DNA of 64,000 bases from Leclercia sp. AS011 (GTDB lineage: Bacteria; Pseudomonadota; Gammaproteobacteria; Enterobacterales; Enterobacteriaceae), in assembly GCF_037152535.1 (NCBI RefSeq), contig NZ_JBBCMA010000010.1, positions 11,319 to 75,318 of the forward strand. Direction: 5' to 3'. Below the pieces are notes generated by a model, which saw only the letters and a list, made by a program, of their open reading frames with translations, was not told the DNA's origin and did not search any database. The position numbers were made by a program, and so were the translations under genes. Shown here in pieces: positions 10,001 through 16,552 of this stretch; the stretch's first letter is position 1, and each line of letters opens with the position of its first letter.

Positions 10001-11162
10001 CGCCCTGCACCGTCCCGGTGGTGTCGGTGATGGTCACGCCGGACGGGGCATTCGGGGCGAGGGTATCCACAGTAAAGTTGAAGGCCGGCGAGGCCGGACC
10101 GGTATTGCCCGCGCCGTCGGTGGCCCGGGTGGTGATCTGGTGCGCCCCTTCGCCGAGCGCGGTGGCCGGGGTGAAGGTCCAGCTGCCGTCGCTGTTGACC
10201 TGCGCGGTGCCGATGGCTGCGCCGTTGTCGTAAACCGTGATGGTGCTGCCCGGTTCGCCGCTGCCGCTAAAGGTCGGGCGGGCGTCATCGGTGGTCTGGC
10301 CGCTGGTGAGCGATCCGGTCACGTTGCCCACATCATCGACAACGCTGTTGAGCGTCGGAGCCTCGGGCGGCGTGGTATCCACGGCGGTCACCGGGGTGCC
10401 CGGTCCGGTGTTGCCTGCCCCGTCGGTCGGGGTCACGGTCAGGGTCTCTCCGTTGGTATAGGGCTTGCCGAGATCGACGGTGAATTCGCCGTTGCCGTTG
10501 GCCTGGCCCTGGCCGATGACGTTGCCGTTGGCATCGGTAACGGTGATGGTGCTGTTGGCCTCGGCGCTCCCGCTAAGCTGGGTGCCATCGGCTGAGAATC
10601 TGAGGTTGGTTGCTGCGCCCGGCGGCGTGGTGTCGTTCGGATTGGTGCCCGGCAGCGTCGGGTTACTGCCATTGCCATTGCCTCCGTCACTGCCACTTCC
10701 ACTGCCATTATCACTGTCGCTCCCGCCGCCGCCACCGCCACCGCCGCCACCTGCGGCCAGCGCGATGCCGCCTGCCACCGCCACGCCACCCAGGGCCCAC
10801 GGCCAGATCGCCGCCTCACCGGCTGACGCGGTGGCGGTGCCCGCCAGCAGGGCATCAACGGAGGCAATCGACTGGTAGCTCTCTGCCGCCATTGGATCGG
10901 CAATCCACCACAGGGCGCCGTTACTCTCTTCCAGCACCAGCTGGCTGATCCCCTGTTCACCGGCAACAAAGAAATTTTTGAGGGTCAGGGTTTCGCCGTC
11001 GGTCAGCTTAACGATCAGGTCGTTACCGCTGCGTTCATAGTTGAGAATGTCGGCGCGTTCGGCGTTGATCTTCACGATGGAGGCATCGTTCAGCGTCACC
11101 TGCGATCCGTCTGTTACCGTTTCCACGTGCGTCAGTTTGGAGATGACAGTGATCTTACTCAT
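1..11162 (-). CDS. Giant BapA-type Ig-repeat adhesin (partial; open at left edge)
   Basis: Likely type I-secreted, cell-surface biofilm adhesin of the BapA/SiiE class. The frame is open for 3,720 codons and is still inside the repeat region at base 1, so the C-terminal secretion domain lies outside the window. The ATG at 11162 has GGGAGT upstream. Seen in order: a prefix domain (residues ~1-120, ending in a YQSI...DALLAG...IWPWALGG stretch), a poly-Gly/Ser/Asp linker (~130-175), then about 36 Ig-like modules of ~85 or ~102 residues. Modules typically open with APxI...DDVG, carry TNDxRPTLxGTGE and end in ATDAAGN. The prefix is paralogous to that of the smaller adhesin at 11978-14752. The DDV/TND/DG acids suit calcium-stiffened Ig folds. 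In Salmonella bapA also lies beside smpB/ssrA (known context). No frameshift is seen. Exact total length and exporter genes are unknown here. Confidence 0.9.
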   Translation of the reverse strand, partial: MSKITVISKLTHVETVTDGSQVTLNDASIVKINAERADILNYERSGNDLIVKLTDGETLTLKNFFVAGEQGISQLVLEESNGALWWIADPMAAESYQSIASVDALLAGTATASAGEAAIWPWALGGVAVAGGIALAAGGGGGGGGGGSDSDNGSGSGSDGGNGNGSNPTLPGTNPNDTTPPGAATNLRFSADGTQLSGSAEANSTITVTDANGNVIGQGQANGNGEFTVDLGKPYTNGETLTVTPTDGAGNTGPGTPVTAVDTTPPEAPTLNSVVDDVGNVTGSLTSGQTTDDARPTFSGSGEPGSTITVYDNGAAIGTAQVNSDGSWTFTPATALGEGAHQITTRATDGAGNTGPASPAFNFTVDTLAPNAPSGVTITDTTGTVQGVLTAGQTTDANRPALNGTGEPGSTITIYDNGQAVGQTTVGTDGKWSFTPDTPLADGPHVITLTETDLTGNTSDPSAPFAFTIDRTPPDQPTISLIPGGTEVTGSAEPGSTITITDGNGNVIGTGQTDANGDYRVPLDEPQTEGDTINVVASDAAGNQSQPISAVVGDVTPPDAPTDLAINPEGSIVTGKAEAGSTVTIRDGDDVIGRGVAGTDGSFEIILTTPRLNGQDLAVTATDAAGNTGEEASVTAPDVTPPQAPVITSVVDDVEGITGVVRDGQITNDTHPVITGTGEPGATIYIYSGTDQVGFAEVDADGNWSTELLLIDDGGYVLTAQAVDRNDNRSESSGSWTIIIDATPPATPAITQVINDLPETAVAIGDNGTTNDNRPTLYGTGEVGSTISILVDGVEVGTAQVGDGGAWSFTPATALEDGQHAITTVAKDAAGNSSPASGTFTLTIDTVAPTVPVITRIEDNTGSIQGDVTSNVPTDETRPVIHGSGPANAQISIYEGTTLLGTTTSNGEGIWSLQLATPLVNGTHVLTATVSDAVGNTATSDSFNLVVDTLAPGTPGIPAITVNPEGGAEQTLTSGGSTRDTTPTLSGTGTAGDIVTIYDGTTKIGETTIPPGGNWSWTPPAGLPNGTYDLSLTVTNKDGAGNESAPSQPVSITIDTDAPAQPDAPVVTDNVSEITGPVGNNGATNDTRPVLSGTGTPDDVISIYDQTETGNVLVGEVVVDINGNWTWRAEEPLAEGTHGFTVIATDPAGNASVVSDTITVTVDSLVPEIPVIASVNDTLTAGSSTNDTTPTVTGTGENGTTVILYSNGIEVGRGLVSNGTWTITASALKDGPTTLTVAALDAAGNASSAGSDFAFTIDTLPPGNPQLLEISDSTFVNGTLYANSSTPTLSGTGEPLSTITVSVDGNPLGQVQVNEQGQWTFPLPAGSALPDDTHTITLVASDAAGNTSESSPVSVVIDTDAPDAPVVTEVVSGGTPLTGTAEAGATITVRGPDDVVLGTGVANAQGQFSIALTPPQYNETILSVVASDAAGNASDPVDFNVLPTPQLPDVPTIDAILDDNGTDGSINVKGGSSNDATPTLNGTAFPGSLVTIYQDGSTTPLGTVTADATTGAWSFPIATLVEGSHSFSVTATVDGETSGQSPEATVTIDLTPPTAPAFGSVVDDVGPLTGTVVSGKATNDDLPTFNGTATPGDVIRLYADDTLIGTATVGNTGAWSITLTAPLDDGTYALTLSATDPAGNESPRSEPFSLVVDTTAGEAVITGANDDVGPVTGNVANGGSTNDNTPTLTGTAEANSSVAIYDGIKLIGTVTASNTGAWTFTPTSVLAEGQHVFTVVATDSAGNVSPISGAYILTVDMTPPATPVITLVNDDVPGNTGPLSNGQITNDVRPELTGTGVAGSTVHILDNGIEIGTALVSASGSWSFTPTRDLAPGPHDLRVNATDAAGNVSGTSPAFSLNIDSTAPLAPVLLTAVDDVGTVTGTLNSGDVTNDAQPTLTGSGEVGATIHILVDEVEIGTAVVNASGSWTFTPETALEDGTRSIRFTATDAAGNTGPASAPFILTVDTLAPAAPTLTAISDNVGSIQDPITASGQTTDDTTPTLTGQAEANSRVAIYDNGALVATVQATETGDWSWTPTTALSNGSHTFTTSARDAAGNLSETSPGFTLIVDTLKPTPPTIALAIDDVDPVTGPLTSGRTTNDQQPVLTGTSEPNAVVRIFADDVLVGEGKADASGNWSIEVNTPLSDSQHSFTAVAIDAAGNASDPSATFTLTVDTQVPVAPVLVSVTDDVGTEVALTNGQLTNDARPTLSGTAEAGTTVNVYDGTTLLGSATVGANNAWTFTPQSPLADGTHTLTVTTTDAAGNVSPPTTGFVINVDATAPVAPTITSVVDDVGSVQGPVLNGNPTNDTRPTLNGTAEANAIVRIYDGQTLVGETLANAQGQWTLDQTTVALNDGVHNFTAIAADAAGNLSPASPVTSITVDTIAPGAPDSFTLLNNGTTLTGRGEAGSTITVRDGNTVIGTGVVSENGSFSLTLTTPKANGELLTVTATDRAGNTGAEGQITAPDTTPAAVPVIVDVIDNVSANTGTVIDGQITNDSTPLIRGTGPANTTIEIYSGADLIGTTRTSAEGTWEIQLTAALPDGGHVLTAQSVDAAGNHSAASNSWSILVDATAPDAPAITSAINDLSGSPVAIANNSPTNDTRPTLNGTGEAGSTISIRVDGVEVGTTQVNAGGVWTFTPEDALSEGPRVITVVATDAAGNTGEPSEPFNITIDTVPPAAPTITLAVDSTGNVTGDVVSDQPTDETLPLIRGTGPANTLISLYEGTTLLGTATTSATGAWSIQLTTPLGNGTHALTATASDAAGNTATSGTFNLVVDTVAPATPGIPDITVNPDGSGETPITGGGSTRDTTPTLSGTGTEGDIVSIYDGTTKIGETTVQPGGTWSWTPPEDLPNGTYNLVLIVTNSDGAGNESAPSNPVTITIDTEAPDAPGLPVVTDNVSDITGPVGNNGATNDTRPVLTGTGTPDDVISIYDQTETGNVLVGEVVVDINGNWTWRSDTPLAEGDHSFTLTATDPAGNVSEVSDAITVTVDSQVPDTPVITSVADNVGPVTGTITAGSSSNDTTPTVTGSGENGTTVILYSNGIEVGRGLVSNGTWTITTPVLKDGVTTLTVAAMDAAGNVSEAGSPFAFTIDTVPPAIPQLLAISDSTLANGALYANSSTPTLSGTGEPLSTITVFVDGQSLGQVQTNAQGQWTLPVASGTPLSDSPHTLTLVATDAAGNISEGSPVNLVVDTQAPGAPAVTGIVSGGTPLTGTAEAGSTITVRGPDNTVLGTGVTNAQGQFSVALTPPQSDAVTLSLTASDVAGNVSGPATYNVPATPALPDVPTIDAILDDNGTGGSVNVKGLSSNDATPTLTGTAIPGSLVTIYLDGSTTALGTVTADATSGAWSFPVSALGEGSHSFSVTATVNGQTSGQSPDATVNIDLTPPAAPALGTVIDDLGTVTGAVVSGRPTNDNQPTLNGTATPGDVINVYSGDTLLGSVPVSTTGAWSFTLPQALDDGTYTLTLSATDPAGNESLRSDPFSLVVDTVSAAPVITGANDDVGPVTGNVVNGGVTNDNTPTLSGSAEAGSSVAIYEGTRLLGTVVANASGIWSFTPTVVLAEGEHSFTAIATDTAGNLSQPSGAYTLTVDMTPPATPVLVSVSDDVAGNTGLLVSGQLTNDARPELTGTGVAGSTVHILDNGIEIGTALVNDTGGWSFIPTSDLAQGPHELRVSATDAAGNVSGTSPAFSLSVDTVAPLAPVLSSVVDDVGTLTGPVNN
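4008..9488 (-). repeat. Super-repeat copy A: 18 Ig modules, 5,481 nt
   Basis: Within the giant adhesin gene, modules 5 to 22 (counting from the N-terminus) form one large unit. Its modules recur in the same order in the following unit (positions 4007 down to 1). Corresponding points are offset by 5,505, 5,484 or 5,481 nt, all multiples of three. Examples: 6064 matches 559, 7561 matches 2056, 7855 matches 2371 and 8173 matches 2689. Nucleotide similarity is very high around 7814-7970 versus 2330-2486. This is a duplication of a whole multi-module block, superimposed on the ~300-nt module repeat. Confidence 0.85.
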
Positions 11163-11430
11163 GTGTATTACTCCCGGCAGAGTGCAATGAAATGGCGAGC
11201 GGTTTAGGCCATTTCTATTGCGCAGATTGAGCGCCACCCGTAGGGAAACTGTTTATTTTGAACAATGACCCAGGGTAATTATTTAAAAGTTATTAAGAGC
11301 TGCCGATAAAACGATGGTGGCAGCGGATTTTTGCCCATGGTATTCAGGGGGTAAGGCGATTGGGGATCTATTTTTCGGCAGTAAAATCCTTGTCTTTAAT
11401 ATTGGTAACAATTTCGGATTGACTAAATTG

Positions 11431-11461
11431 GATATAGCCAGAAAGTATTAAAAGCGCAAAT
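11431..11461 (-). promoter_or_regulatory. 31-bp element shared by both adhesin upstream regions, copy 1
   Basis: Starts gatatagccagaaag and ends taaaagcgcaaat. It matches positions 14952-14982 at 28 of 31 bases, while the surrounding AT-rich DNA is much more diverged. It lies about 270-300 bp upstream of the giant adhesin start. A regulator site or a promoter relic copied with the gene are both possible. Confidence 0.5.
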
Positions 11462-11880
11462 TAAGCACTGGTTAATAAAGAGTTAGCGATATTGAAGACG
11501 TTATACAGGTGAGGGGTGCGGCAAAGGAACCAGGCGTGATGCGGGTTGGTAGGGTGGATGCAGCCTGGGGTAACAGGCTTTTATTTCAAAGTTAATTTAA
11601 GGGGTTAGGTATAAATTGGGTGCTTAAATCAGCCGGGATTATATTTTAGCAGAACTGTGCAAATAATTAAGCTGGAGTTAATTAGATATTGAATATGATA
11701 TATTTTAGCGTATTTTTTAATATTCCTTGATTGTGGTTGCATTATTAAGATGCCCTGCTATTTAGTGCATGGTTTAAGTTAAGGCAATAACGGTATTTGG
11801 TAGAAAAATATTATGCGCGGAATGTCACAATAATAATGTCATTAAGTTTGGGGTTATTTGCCTGAGGGTATTTTGAATGT

Positions 11881-11956
11881 GTAGGCCGGGTAAGGCGTAA
11901 CCGCCACCCGGCGATGTTGCAGGAGTGCCCGGCGGCGCTACGCTTGCCGGGCCTAC
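11881..11956. repeat. REP/BIME-type inverted repeat pair
   Basis: Two facing copies of the enterobacterial REP motif (gtaggccgggtaaggcg ... cttgccgggcctac). They lie just downstream of the small adhesin stop, where they could protect the 3' end of its mRNA. Related copies occur at 19584-19664 and 42855-42882. Confidence 0.85.
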
Positions 11957-11977
11957 AAGGTCAAAGGCCGTTCGTGG

Positions 11978-14752
11978 CTAACCGGTGATGATGTGGTTCT
12001 GGTTTACCAGCTCCTCGTAGGTGGTCTGGACATTATCCAGGGTCACCAGAGTCGCGGGGGCGTAACCGGTGCCGGTGCCGTCCCGGTCGATGCTGATCAG
12101 GGTGTTGCCCTCGCTGTTGCTGACCTGGACATAATCCCCCAGCGTGGCGCGATCCCCGTTCCAGCCGACCAGCAGCTCGCTGATGTCGATTTTATCCCCA
12201 GCCGCCAGCGAGAAGTTGCTGACGTGGTCGCCCCCGGTGTCACTGAGCACGTTGTAGATCAGGGTGTTGGCCGCGGGCTCCTCGCTGAGGGCGAAGGCCG
12301 CAGTCGTTGCCGTCGCGGTCGGCGGGTTCGGTGCCGCCGGATCGACGTTAATCGACCAGATATCGGAGCTCTCGCTGTGGTTGCCGCGACGGTCAACGGC
12401 GTCTGCCGTCAGAGAGTGAGCCCCGTTCGTGAGACTGGCCGGGACCTGGAACGACCAGTGACCTGTAGAGTCGACCTGGGTCATACCGATCTGAATCCTT
12501 TCGCTGTAGATAAAAATGGTCGTGTCGAGTTCGCCGGTGCCGGAGATCAGCGGGGTACGGTCGTCGGTTGTTGCCCCGCTAATGATGGTACCGATAGTGG
12601 CGGGGACGTCATCCGCCACGTCGGTAATGATCGGTTTGGCCGGAGGGGTAATATCATCCGCTTCTACCTTACTGACATCGCTGGTATTGCCCGCGTGGTC
12701 GGTGGCGGTAAGACTCATAATCTCACCGTTCAGTTTGGCACCAGGCAGAGTGAAGGTGAAGTTGCCGGTATCGCCCACCACCACTTCGCCGAGCTTTGTG
12801 GTGCCTTCCATAATCACCACGGTGCTGCCCACTTCTGCAATGCCCGTGAGCGCCAGCCCATCGGTGGAGACATCCAGTTCCGCAGGGGCCGCTGGTGGTG
12901 TGGAATCCGTGGCGGTAGCCTGGCCAGGATCGCTTTTGTTATCTGCGGTGTCGTAAGCGTACACCGTCAGCACTTCACCGTTGAGCTGGTTAGGGGAGAT
13001 GTTGACGGTGAACTTGCCGTCGAGGCCGACTTCACCGGAGCCCAGCGCCGTCCCCGCGGCGTTAAGTATCGAGATACGCGCCCCGGCTTCGGCTTCCCCG
13101 CTTACGCTGTCGCCCGTCGCCGCCACCACGAGGGCGGTCGGCGCTGCCGGGGCGGTAACGTCCCGGGCAACCAGGTCCGCTGCTGGCCCTTCATTACCCG
13201 CCCGGTCGGTGGCCGCTGTGCTCAGCGTCTCGCCGTTGAGCTGAGCCTCGCTCAGGGTCACTGAAAATGCCCCGTTGGCATCCGCGGTTGCCGTGCCTAA
13301 GATGTCGCCCAGATCGTTACTCACCGTGACCGTGGAGTTGGCTTCTGCCGTACCGGTGAGGATCGTCCCTTCGGTATTGAGCACCAGTCCGGTCGGCGCA
13401 ACCGGCGGGGTACGGTCGATGGTAAATTCAAACGGCGCGGAGGTGGCGCTCAGGTTCCCCGCCACATCGGTTTCCGTCAGGGTGATGCTGTGCAGCCCAT
13501 CCTCCATGGCCGTAGGTGGGGTATAGCTCCAGGAGCCATCGTCCTCGACGACCACCTCTGCCACCAGCAGGCCATTGTCGTAGATGGCGATGATGCTGCC
13601 CGGATCGCCCAAACCGCCCAGCTCAGGCTGGTTGTCATCGGTGAACCCGCCGCTGGTGAGCAGACCCTGAAGCGTCCCCTCGTCGTCGGTCACTTCCAGC
13701 ACCGGCGCATTTGGCGCAACGGTATCGATGGTAAGGTTGAACTCCTCCGAGTCCGGGCTGACGTTGCCCGCAGCATCGGTGGAGACCGCGATAAACTGAT
13801 GGTAGCCATCTGCAAGATTGTTGGCGGGGGTGAAGCTCCAGCTGCCGTCGCTGTTCACCACCGTGCTGCCGATAGACTTGCCATTGTCGTAAATAGTGAG
13901 GGTGGTTCCGGCCTCGCCGCTGCCGCTGAAGACAGGGCGGGGATCGTCGGTGGTATCATCGCTGTTAAGCGCGCCGGTCAGGCTGCCCACCGCATCGTCC
14001 GCGAGGATAATCATCGGCGCTTCAGGCGGGGTGGTATCTTCGGCGGTAATGTTGGTTGACGGGCTGACGTTACCGGAGCCGTCGGTGGCGATAGCCGTCA
14101 GGGTCTCGCCGTTGGTATAGGGAACGCCCAGCTCGACGGTAAATTCGCCGTTGCCGTTGGTTTTCGCTTTGCCCACCACATTGCCGTCGGCATCGGTGAT
14201 GGTGACGGTGCTGTTGGCTTCGGCATTGCCGAGCAGCTGGGTGTTACCGTTGGCGAAGTGCAGGTTAGTGGGCGCGTCAGGCGGTGTGGTATCGAGTGGC
14301 ACCGGGCCCGGATCGATCCGCTTACTGCCGCCACCGCCACCACCACCACCACCACCGGCTGCCAGCGCAATCCCCCCTGCCGCCGCCACGCCGCCCAGCA
14401 CCCACGGCCAGATCGGGGTATCCCCGGAGGAGTTATTGACGTTACCGGCAATCAGGGCATCGGTGGAGGGGATCGACTGGTAACGCTCTACCGCCAGCGG
14501 ATCGTCGATCCACCACAGGGCTCCGTTTTCATCCAGCACCAGCTGGTGGTTGTTGACGAAGTAGTTTTTTAGCGTCACGGTTTCGCCGTTGGTCATTCTG
14601 ACGAGCAGATCGTTATTGGTGCGGTAATAGCTGGCGATATCACCTCTGCCGGCCTGAAGCTTCACCACGGAATCTTCGCCCAGTATTATCTGGTTTCCTT
14701 CTGCTACCGTTTCCTGATGCGTCAGTCTGGAGATGACAGTGAATTTACTCAT
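11978..14752 (-). CDS. Small BapA-type Ig-repeat adhesin with type I secretion C-terminus
   Basis: 924 residues from ATG 14752. A TTG 15 nt upstream would overlap the GGGAGT ribosome binding site and is rejected. Layout: prefix domain ~1-120 (MSKFTVISRLTHQETV..., paralogous to the giant adhesin), Gly-rich linker ~135-150, seven Ig-like modules ~157-807, and a C-terminal domain ~810-924. That last domain (NFSLAAGDKIDISELLVG ... TLISIDRDGTG ... VTLDNVQ) resembles the 'type I secretion C-terminal target, VC_A0849 subclass' family. The module order resembles the first six or seven modules of the giant protein, so it looks like a compact version of it. Probably secreted by the same machinery and anchored or released at the surface; this is inferred. 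No exporter genes sit directly beside it. Confidence 0.88.
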   Translation of the reverse strand: MSKFTVISRLTHQETVAEGNQIILGEDSVVKLQAGRGDIASYYRTNNDLLVRMTNGETVTLKNYFVNNHQLVLDENGALWWIDDPLAVERYQSIPSTDALIAGNVNNSSGDTPIWPWVLGGVAAAGGIALAAGGGGGGGGGGSKRIDPGPVPLDTTPPDAPTNLHFANGNTQLLGNAEANSTVTITDADGNVVGKAKTNGNGEFTVELGVPYTNGETLTAIATDGSGNVSPSTNITAEDTTPPEAPMIILADDAVGSLTGALNSDDTTDDPRPVFSGSGEAGTTLTIYDNGKSIGSTVVNSDGSWSFTPANNLADGYHQFIAVSTDAAGNVSPDSEEFNLTIDTVAPNAPVLEVTDDEGTLQGLLTSGGFTDDNQPELGGLGDPGSIIAIYDNGLLVAEVVVEDDGSWSYTPPTAMEDGLHSITLTETDVAGNLSATSAPFEFTIDRTPPVAPTGLVLNTEGTILTGTAEANSTVTVSNDLGDILGTATADANGAFSVTLSEAQLNGETLSTAATDRAGNEGPAADLVARDVTAPAAPTALVVAATGDSVSGEAEAGARISILNAAGTALGSGEVGLDGKFTVNISPNQLNGEVLTVYAYDTADNKSDPGQATATDSTPPAAPAELDVSTDGLALTGIAEVGSTVVIMEGTTKLGEVVVGDTGNFTFTLPGAKLNGEIMSLTATDHAGNTSDVSKVEADDITPPAKPIITDVADDVPATIGTIISGATTDDRTPLISGTGELDTTIFIYSERIQIGMTQVDSTGHWSFQVPASLTNGAHSLTADAVDRRGNHSESSDIWSINVDPAAPNPPTATATTAAFALSEEPAANTLIYNVLSDTGGDHVSNFSLAAGDKIDISELLVGWNGDRATLGDYVQVSNSEGNTLISIDRDGTGTGYAPATLVTLDNVQTTYEELVNQNHIITG

Positions 14753-15489
14753 GTGTATGACTCCCAACAGAGTGAAAGAAAGGCTGTGTGTTTAAATTCA
14801 TTTATGCTCAGCAGAGTTTAAGCGTCCCAAAAGAGACACTCTTTGTCAGAAATAGTGACCTGCTGTAATGTTTTTAAAGCGGCTCATGCCAGGCGTGATG
14901 TTTGCCATCCCTGTTATTAATAGTGCGATCGTCTCATTAGAGATTAAAAATGATATAGTCAGAAAGCACTAAAAGCGCAAATAACGAAGCGGCGAAATAA
15001 ATTCTGACGATTGATAACGTCTGGTGTAGTCTGATAAAAAGAAAGTTGTAATGGGTGTTTTTTGTTAGTTGTTGTGTTGCAAGGGTTTTGTTGTTTTTAT
15101 CAGGAAGAGTGAAGGCCGTTGAAATTGAGGTCGATCACAATTTCGCATTATAAATGCATCAGTTTATTTCATTAACGATGGGCCCTTAATAATTACCCGT
15201 ATTTTATCAGTAGCGAGATTGCAATCTCTGCCGGTGAAGCTATTAGTCGGATTGCCCGGAATGATAATAATACAAAAGTATGATTTTAGACTTTTATAAT
15301 TAGGGCATGAGTTAATAGCTCTACGACATAAGTCTTATTTTCGTCGTGAGTATTATTTTTCGGAGCGCAGTATAGAACATAATCGCGAAGGTATCCGGGG
15401 CAATTATTAATAAATATTATCGAATAAAGTCGAGGTTTTGCGCGTTTATCGGTTGGAAGTTCCCTGTGAAGCTAACCGGAGTCACCACC
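14753..15489. other. 737-bp divergent intergenic region
   Basis: AT-rich region between the leftward small adhesin and the rightward TPR/sigma operon. It holds the second copy of the 31-bp shared element (14952-14982). No convincing ORF or RNA gene was seen. It must carry promoters for both directions, but I cannot assign them reliably; a clear ECF-type autoregulatory promoter was not visible. Confidence 0.65.
14952..14982 (-). promoter_or_regulatory. 31-bp element shared by both adhesin upstream regions, copy 2
   Basis: Reads gatatagtcagaaag...taaaagcgcaaat and differs from 11431-11461 at three bases. It lies about 200-230 bp upstream of the small adhesin start codon. Function unknown. Confidence 0.5.
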
Positions 15490-16014
15490 ATGCGTAAACT
15501 CACTTCTGCCTGTTTCATGCTGATCGTTCTCGTCCAGGCACCTCTGGCCCTGGCGATGGGCGATAATAATACCGACAAGACCACCCCGGACTGCCCGAAA
15601 GGGCAGGTGTATGACAGCGTGAGCAAAAAATGCGTGCCGGATAAGTCCGGCAGCCTCAGCGATCGGGATAAAACGAATTATGCCTATCACCTGGCGAAAA
15701 AAGGGGAGTATCAGGCGGCGCTGAACCTGCTCGACAGCCTGAAAGAGAGCAACACCGCGGAGGCCTGGAACTATCGCGGCTATGCCACCCGCAAGCTGGG
15801 GCGCACCGACGAGGGGATTGGCTACTATCAGCGGTCGCTGGCGCTGGCCCCGAACTACGCCAAAGCGCGGGAATACCTGGGCGAAGCCTGGATGGTGAAA
15901 GGGCGTCCCGATCTCGCCGGGGAGCAGCTGAAAGCCATCGCCGCCATCTGCGGCCAGGACTGTGAAGAGTACCGCGATTTGCAGGCGGCCATTAACGGGC
16001 ACCCTGAATCCTGA
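15490..16014 (+). CDS. Secreted TPR-repeat protein
   Basis: 174 residues from ATG 15490, which has a GGAG eight bases upstream. An in-frame codon at 15466 lacks one. Residues 1-22 form a signal peptide ending in ALALA. A short Cys-bracketed segment (DCPKGQVYDSVSKKCVPD) follows, then one or two TPR motifs (~65-140; AWNYRGYATRKLGRTDEGIGYYQRSLALAP) and two further cysteines near the C-terminus, so the mature protein is probably periplasmic or lipid-free secreted. Its 3' end overlaps the next gene, a sigma factor, by 53 bp if that gene starts at GTG 15962. The operon with sigma and anti-sigma factors suggests an envelope sensor or client role (inference). No E. coli orthologue recognised. Confidence 0.82.
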   Translation: MRKLTSACFMLIVLVQAPLALAMGDNNTDKTTPDCPKGQVYDSVSKKCVPDKSGSLSDRDKTNYAYHLAKKGEYQAALNLLDSLKESNTAEAWNYRGYATRKLGRTDEGIGYYQRSLALAPNYAKAREYLGEAWMVKGRPDLAGEQLKAIAAICGQDCEEYRDLQAAINGHPES

Positions 16015-16552
16015 AACCGGGCGCGAGGATCGAAAAATCACTAACAGTGACGTTCGCCAGCAGCTTGCTGTCCATCTCAATCGCCTCTGGCGTTACGGCC
16101 TGGTGCTGTCGCGCAACCGGGATATGGCTGAGGAGCTGGTGCAGGCGACCTGTGTGCGTGCCCTGGAAAAGAGCGCGCAGTTTGCGCCGGGTACGCGCAT
16201 CGACAGGTGGCTGTTTTCGATCCTCCATTCGATCTGGATCTCCGATCTGCGCGCCCGCCGGGTGCGGATGGGGCAGGGCTTTGTCGATACCGAGGATCTG
16301 CTGGCCCCCGACACGCACGAGCAGGACGAGGATCGGCAGCGTTATCAGCAGATCATGCGGCGGGTTAACGCTCTGCCGGAAGCGCAGCGCAATACGCTGT
16401 TTCTGGTCTACGTCGAAGGCTTCAGCTATCAGGAGGCGGCGGACACCTTATCGGTGCCGATTGGCACCATCATGAGCCGGCTGGCCACCGCCCGGGCGAC
16501 GCTGGCCAAAACAGCGCCTGTCCCGCCTGCTGCAAAGGAGAAACGCTGGTGA
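15962..16552 (+). CDS. ECF-type RNA polymerase sigma factor
   Basis: 196 residues with the two ECF sigma regions. Region 2 is at ~43-103 (LWRYGLVLSRNRDMAEELVQ ... RWLFSILHSIWISDLRARR) and region 4 at ~130-183 (ALPEAQRNTLFLVYVEGFSY, then QEAADTLSVPIGTIMSRL). It directs core RNA polymerase to a specific promoter set. The only plausible in-frame start I see is GTG 15962, inside the TPR gene. Conserved sigma sequence begins about 27-30 residues later, so an unusual start nearer 16040 cannot be excluded. Its stop overlaps the next start (GTGA), the usual coupling with a cognate anti-sigma factor. Targets unknown; the neighbouring adhesins are candidates. Confidence 0.87.
   Translation: MKSTAICRRPLTGTLNPETGREDRKITNSDVRQQLAVHLNRLWRYGLVLSRNRDMAEELVQATCVRALEKSAQFAPGTRIDRWLFSILHSIWISDLRARRVRMGQGFVDTEDLLAPDTHEQDEDRQRYQQIMRRVNALPEAQRNTLFLVYVEGFSYQEAADTLSVPIGTIMSRLATARATLAKTAPVPPAAKEKRW

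Larger units (their letters stand above)
11163..11977. other. 815-bp intergenic region between the two adhesin genes
   Basis: AT-rich stretch with no plausible ORF. It separates the small adhesin (upstream in transcription) from the giant one, so the giant gene probably has its own promoter. It contains a 31-bp element shared with the upstream region of the small adhesin (11431-11461) and a REP-type inverted repeat at its right end (11881-11956). I cannot place a -10/-35 pair with confidence. Confidence 0.7.

Noticed and set aside
153..10595. Very long plus-strand open frames (1,173 and 1,645 codons) opposite the giant adhesin gene
   Set aside because: They are shadows of the minus-strand repeat coding region: high GC and biased codon use in the real gene suppress stop codons in one antisense frame. 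Their translations show no recognisable domain and repeat with the same period as the adhesin modules.
10439..10969. 176-codon minus-strand frame near the adhesin N-terminus
   Set aside because: It is in a different frame from the adhesin, which reads continuously from 11162. Its Arg/Ala-rich translation has no family resemblance.
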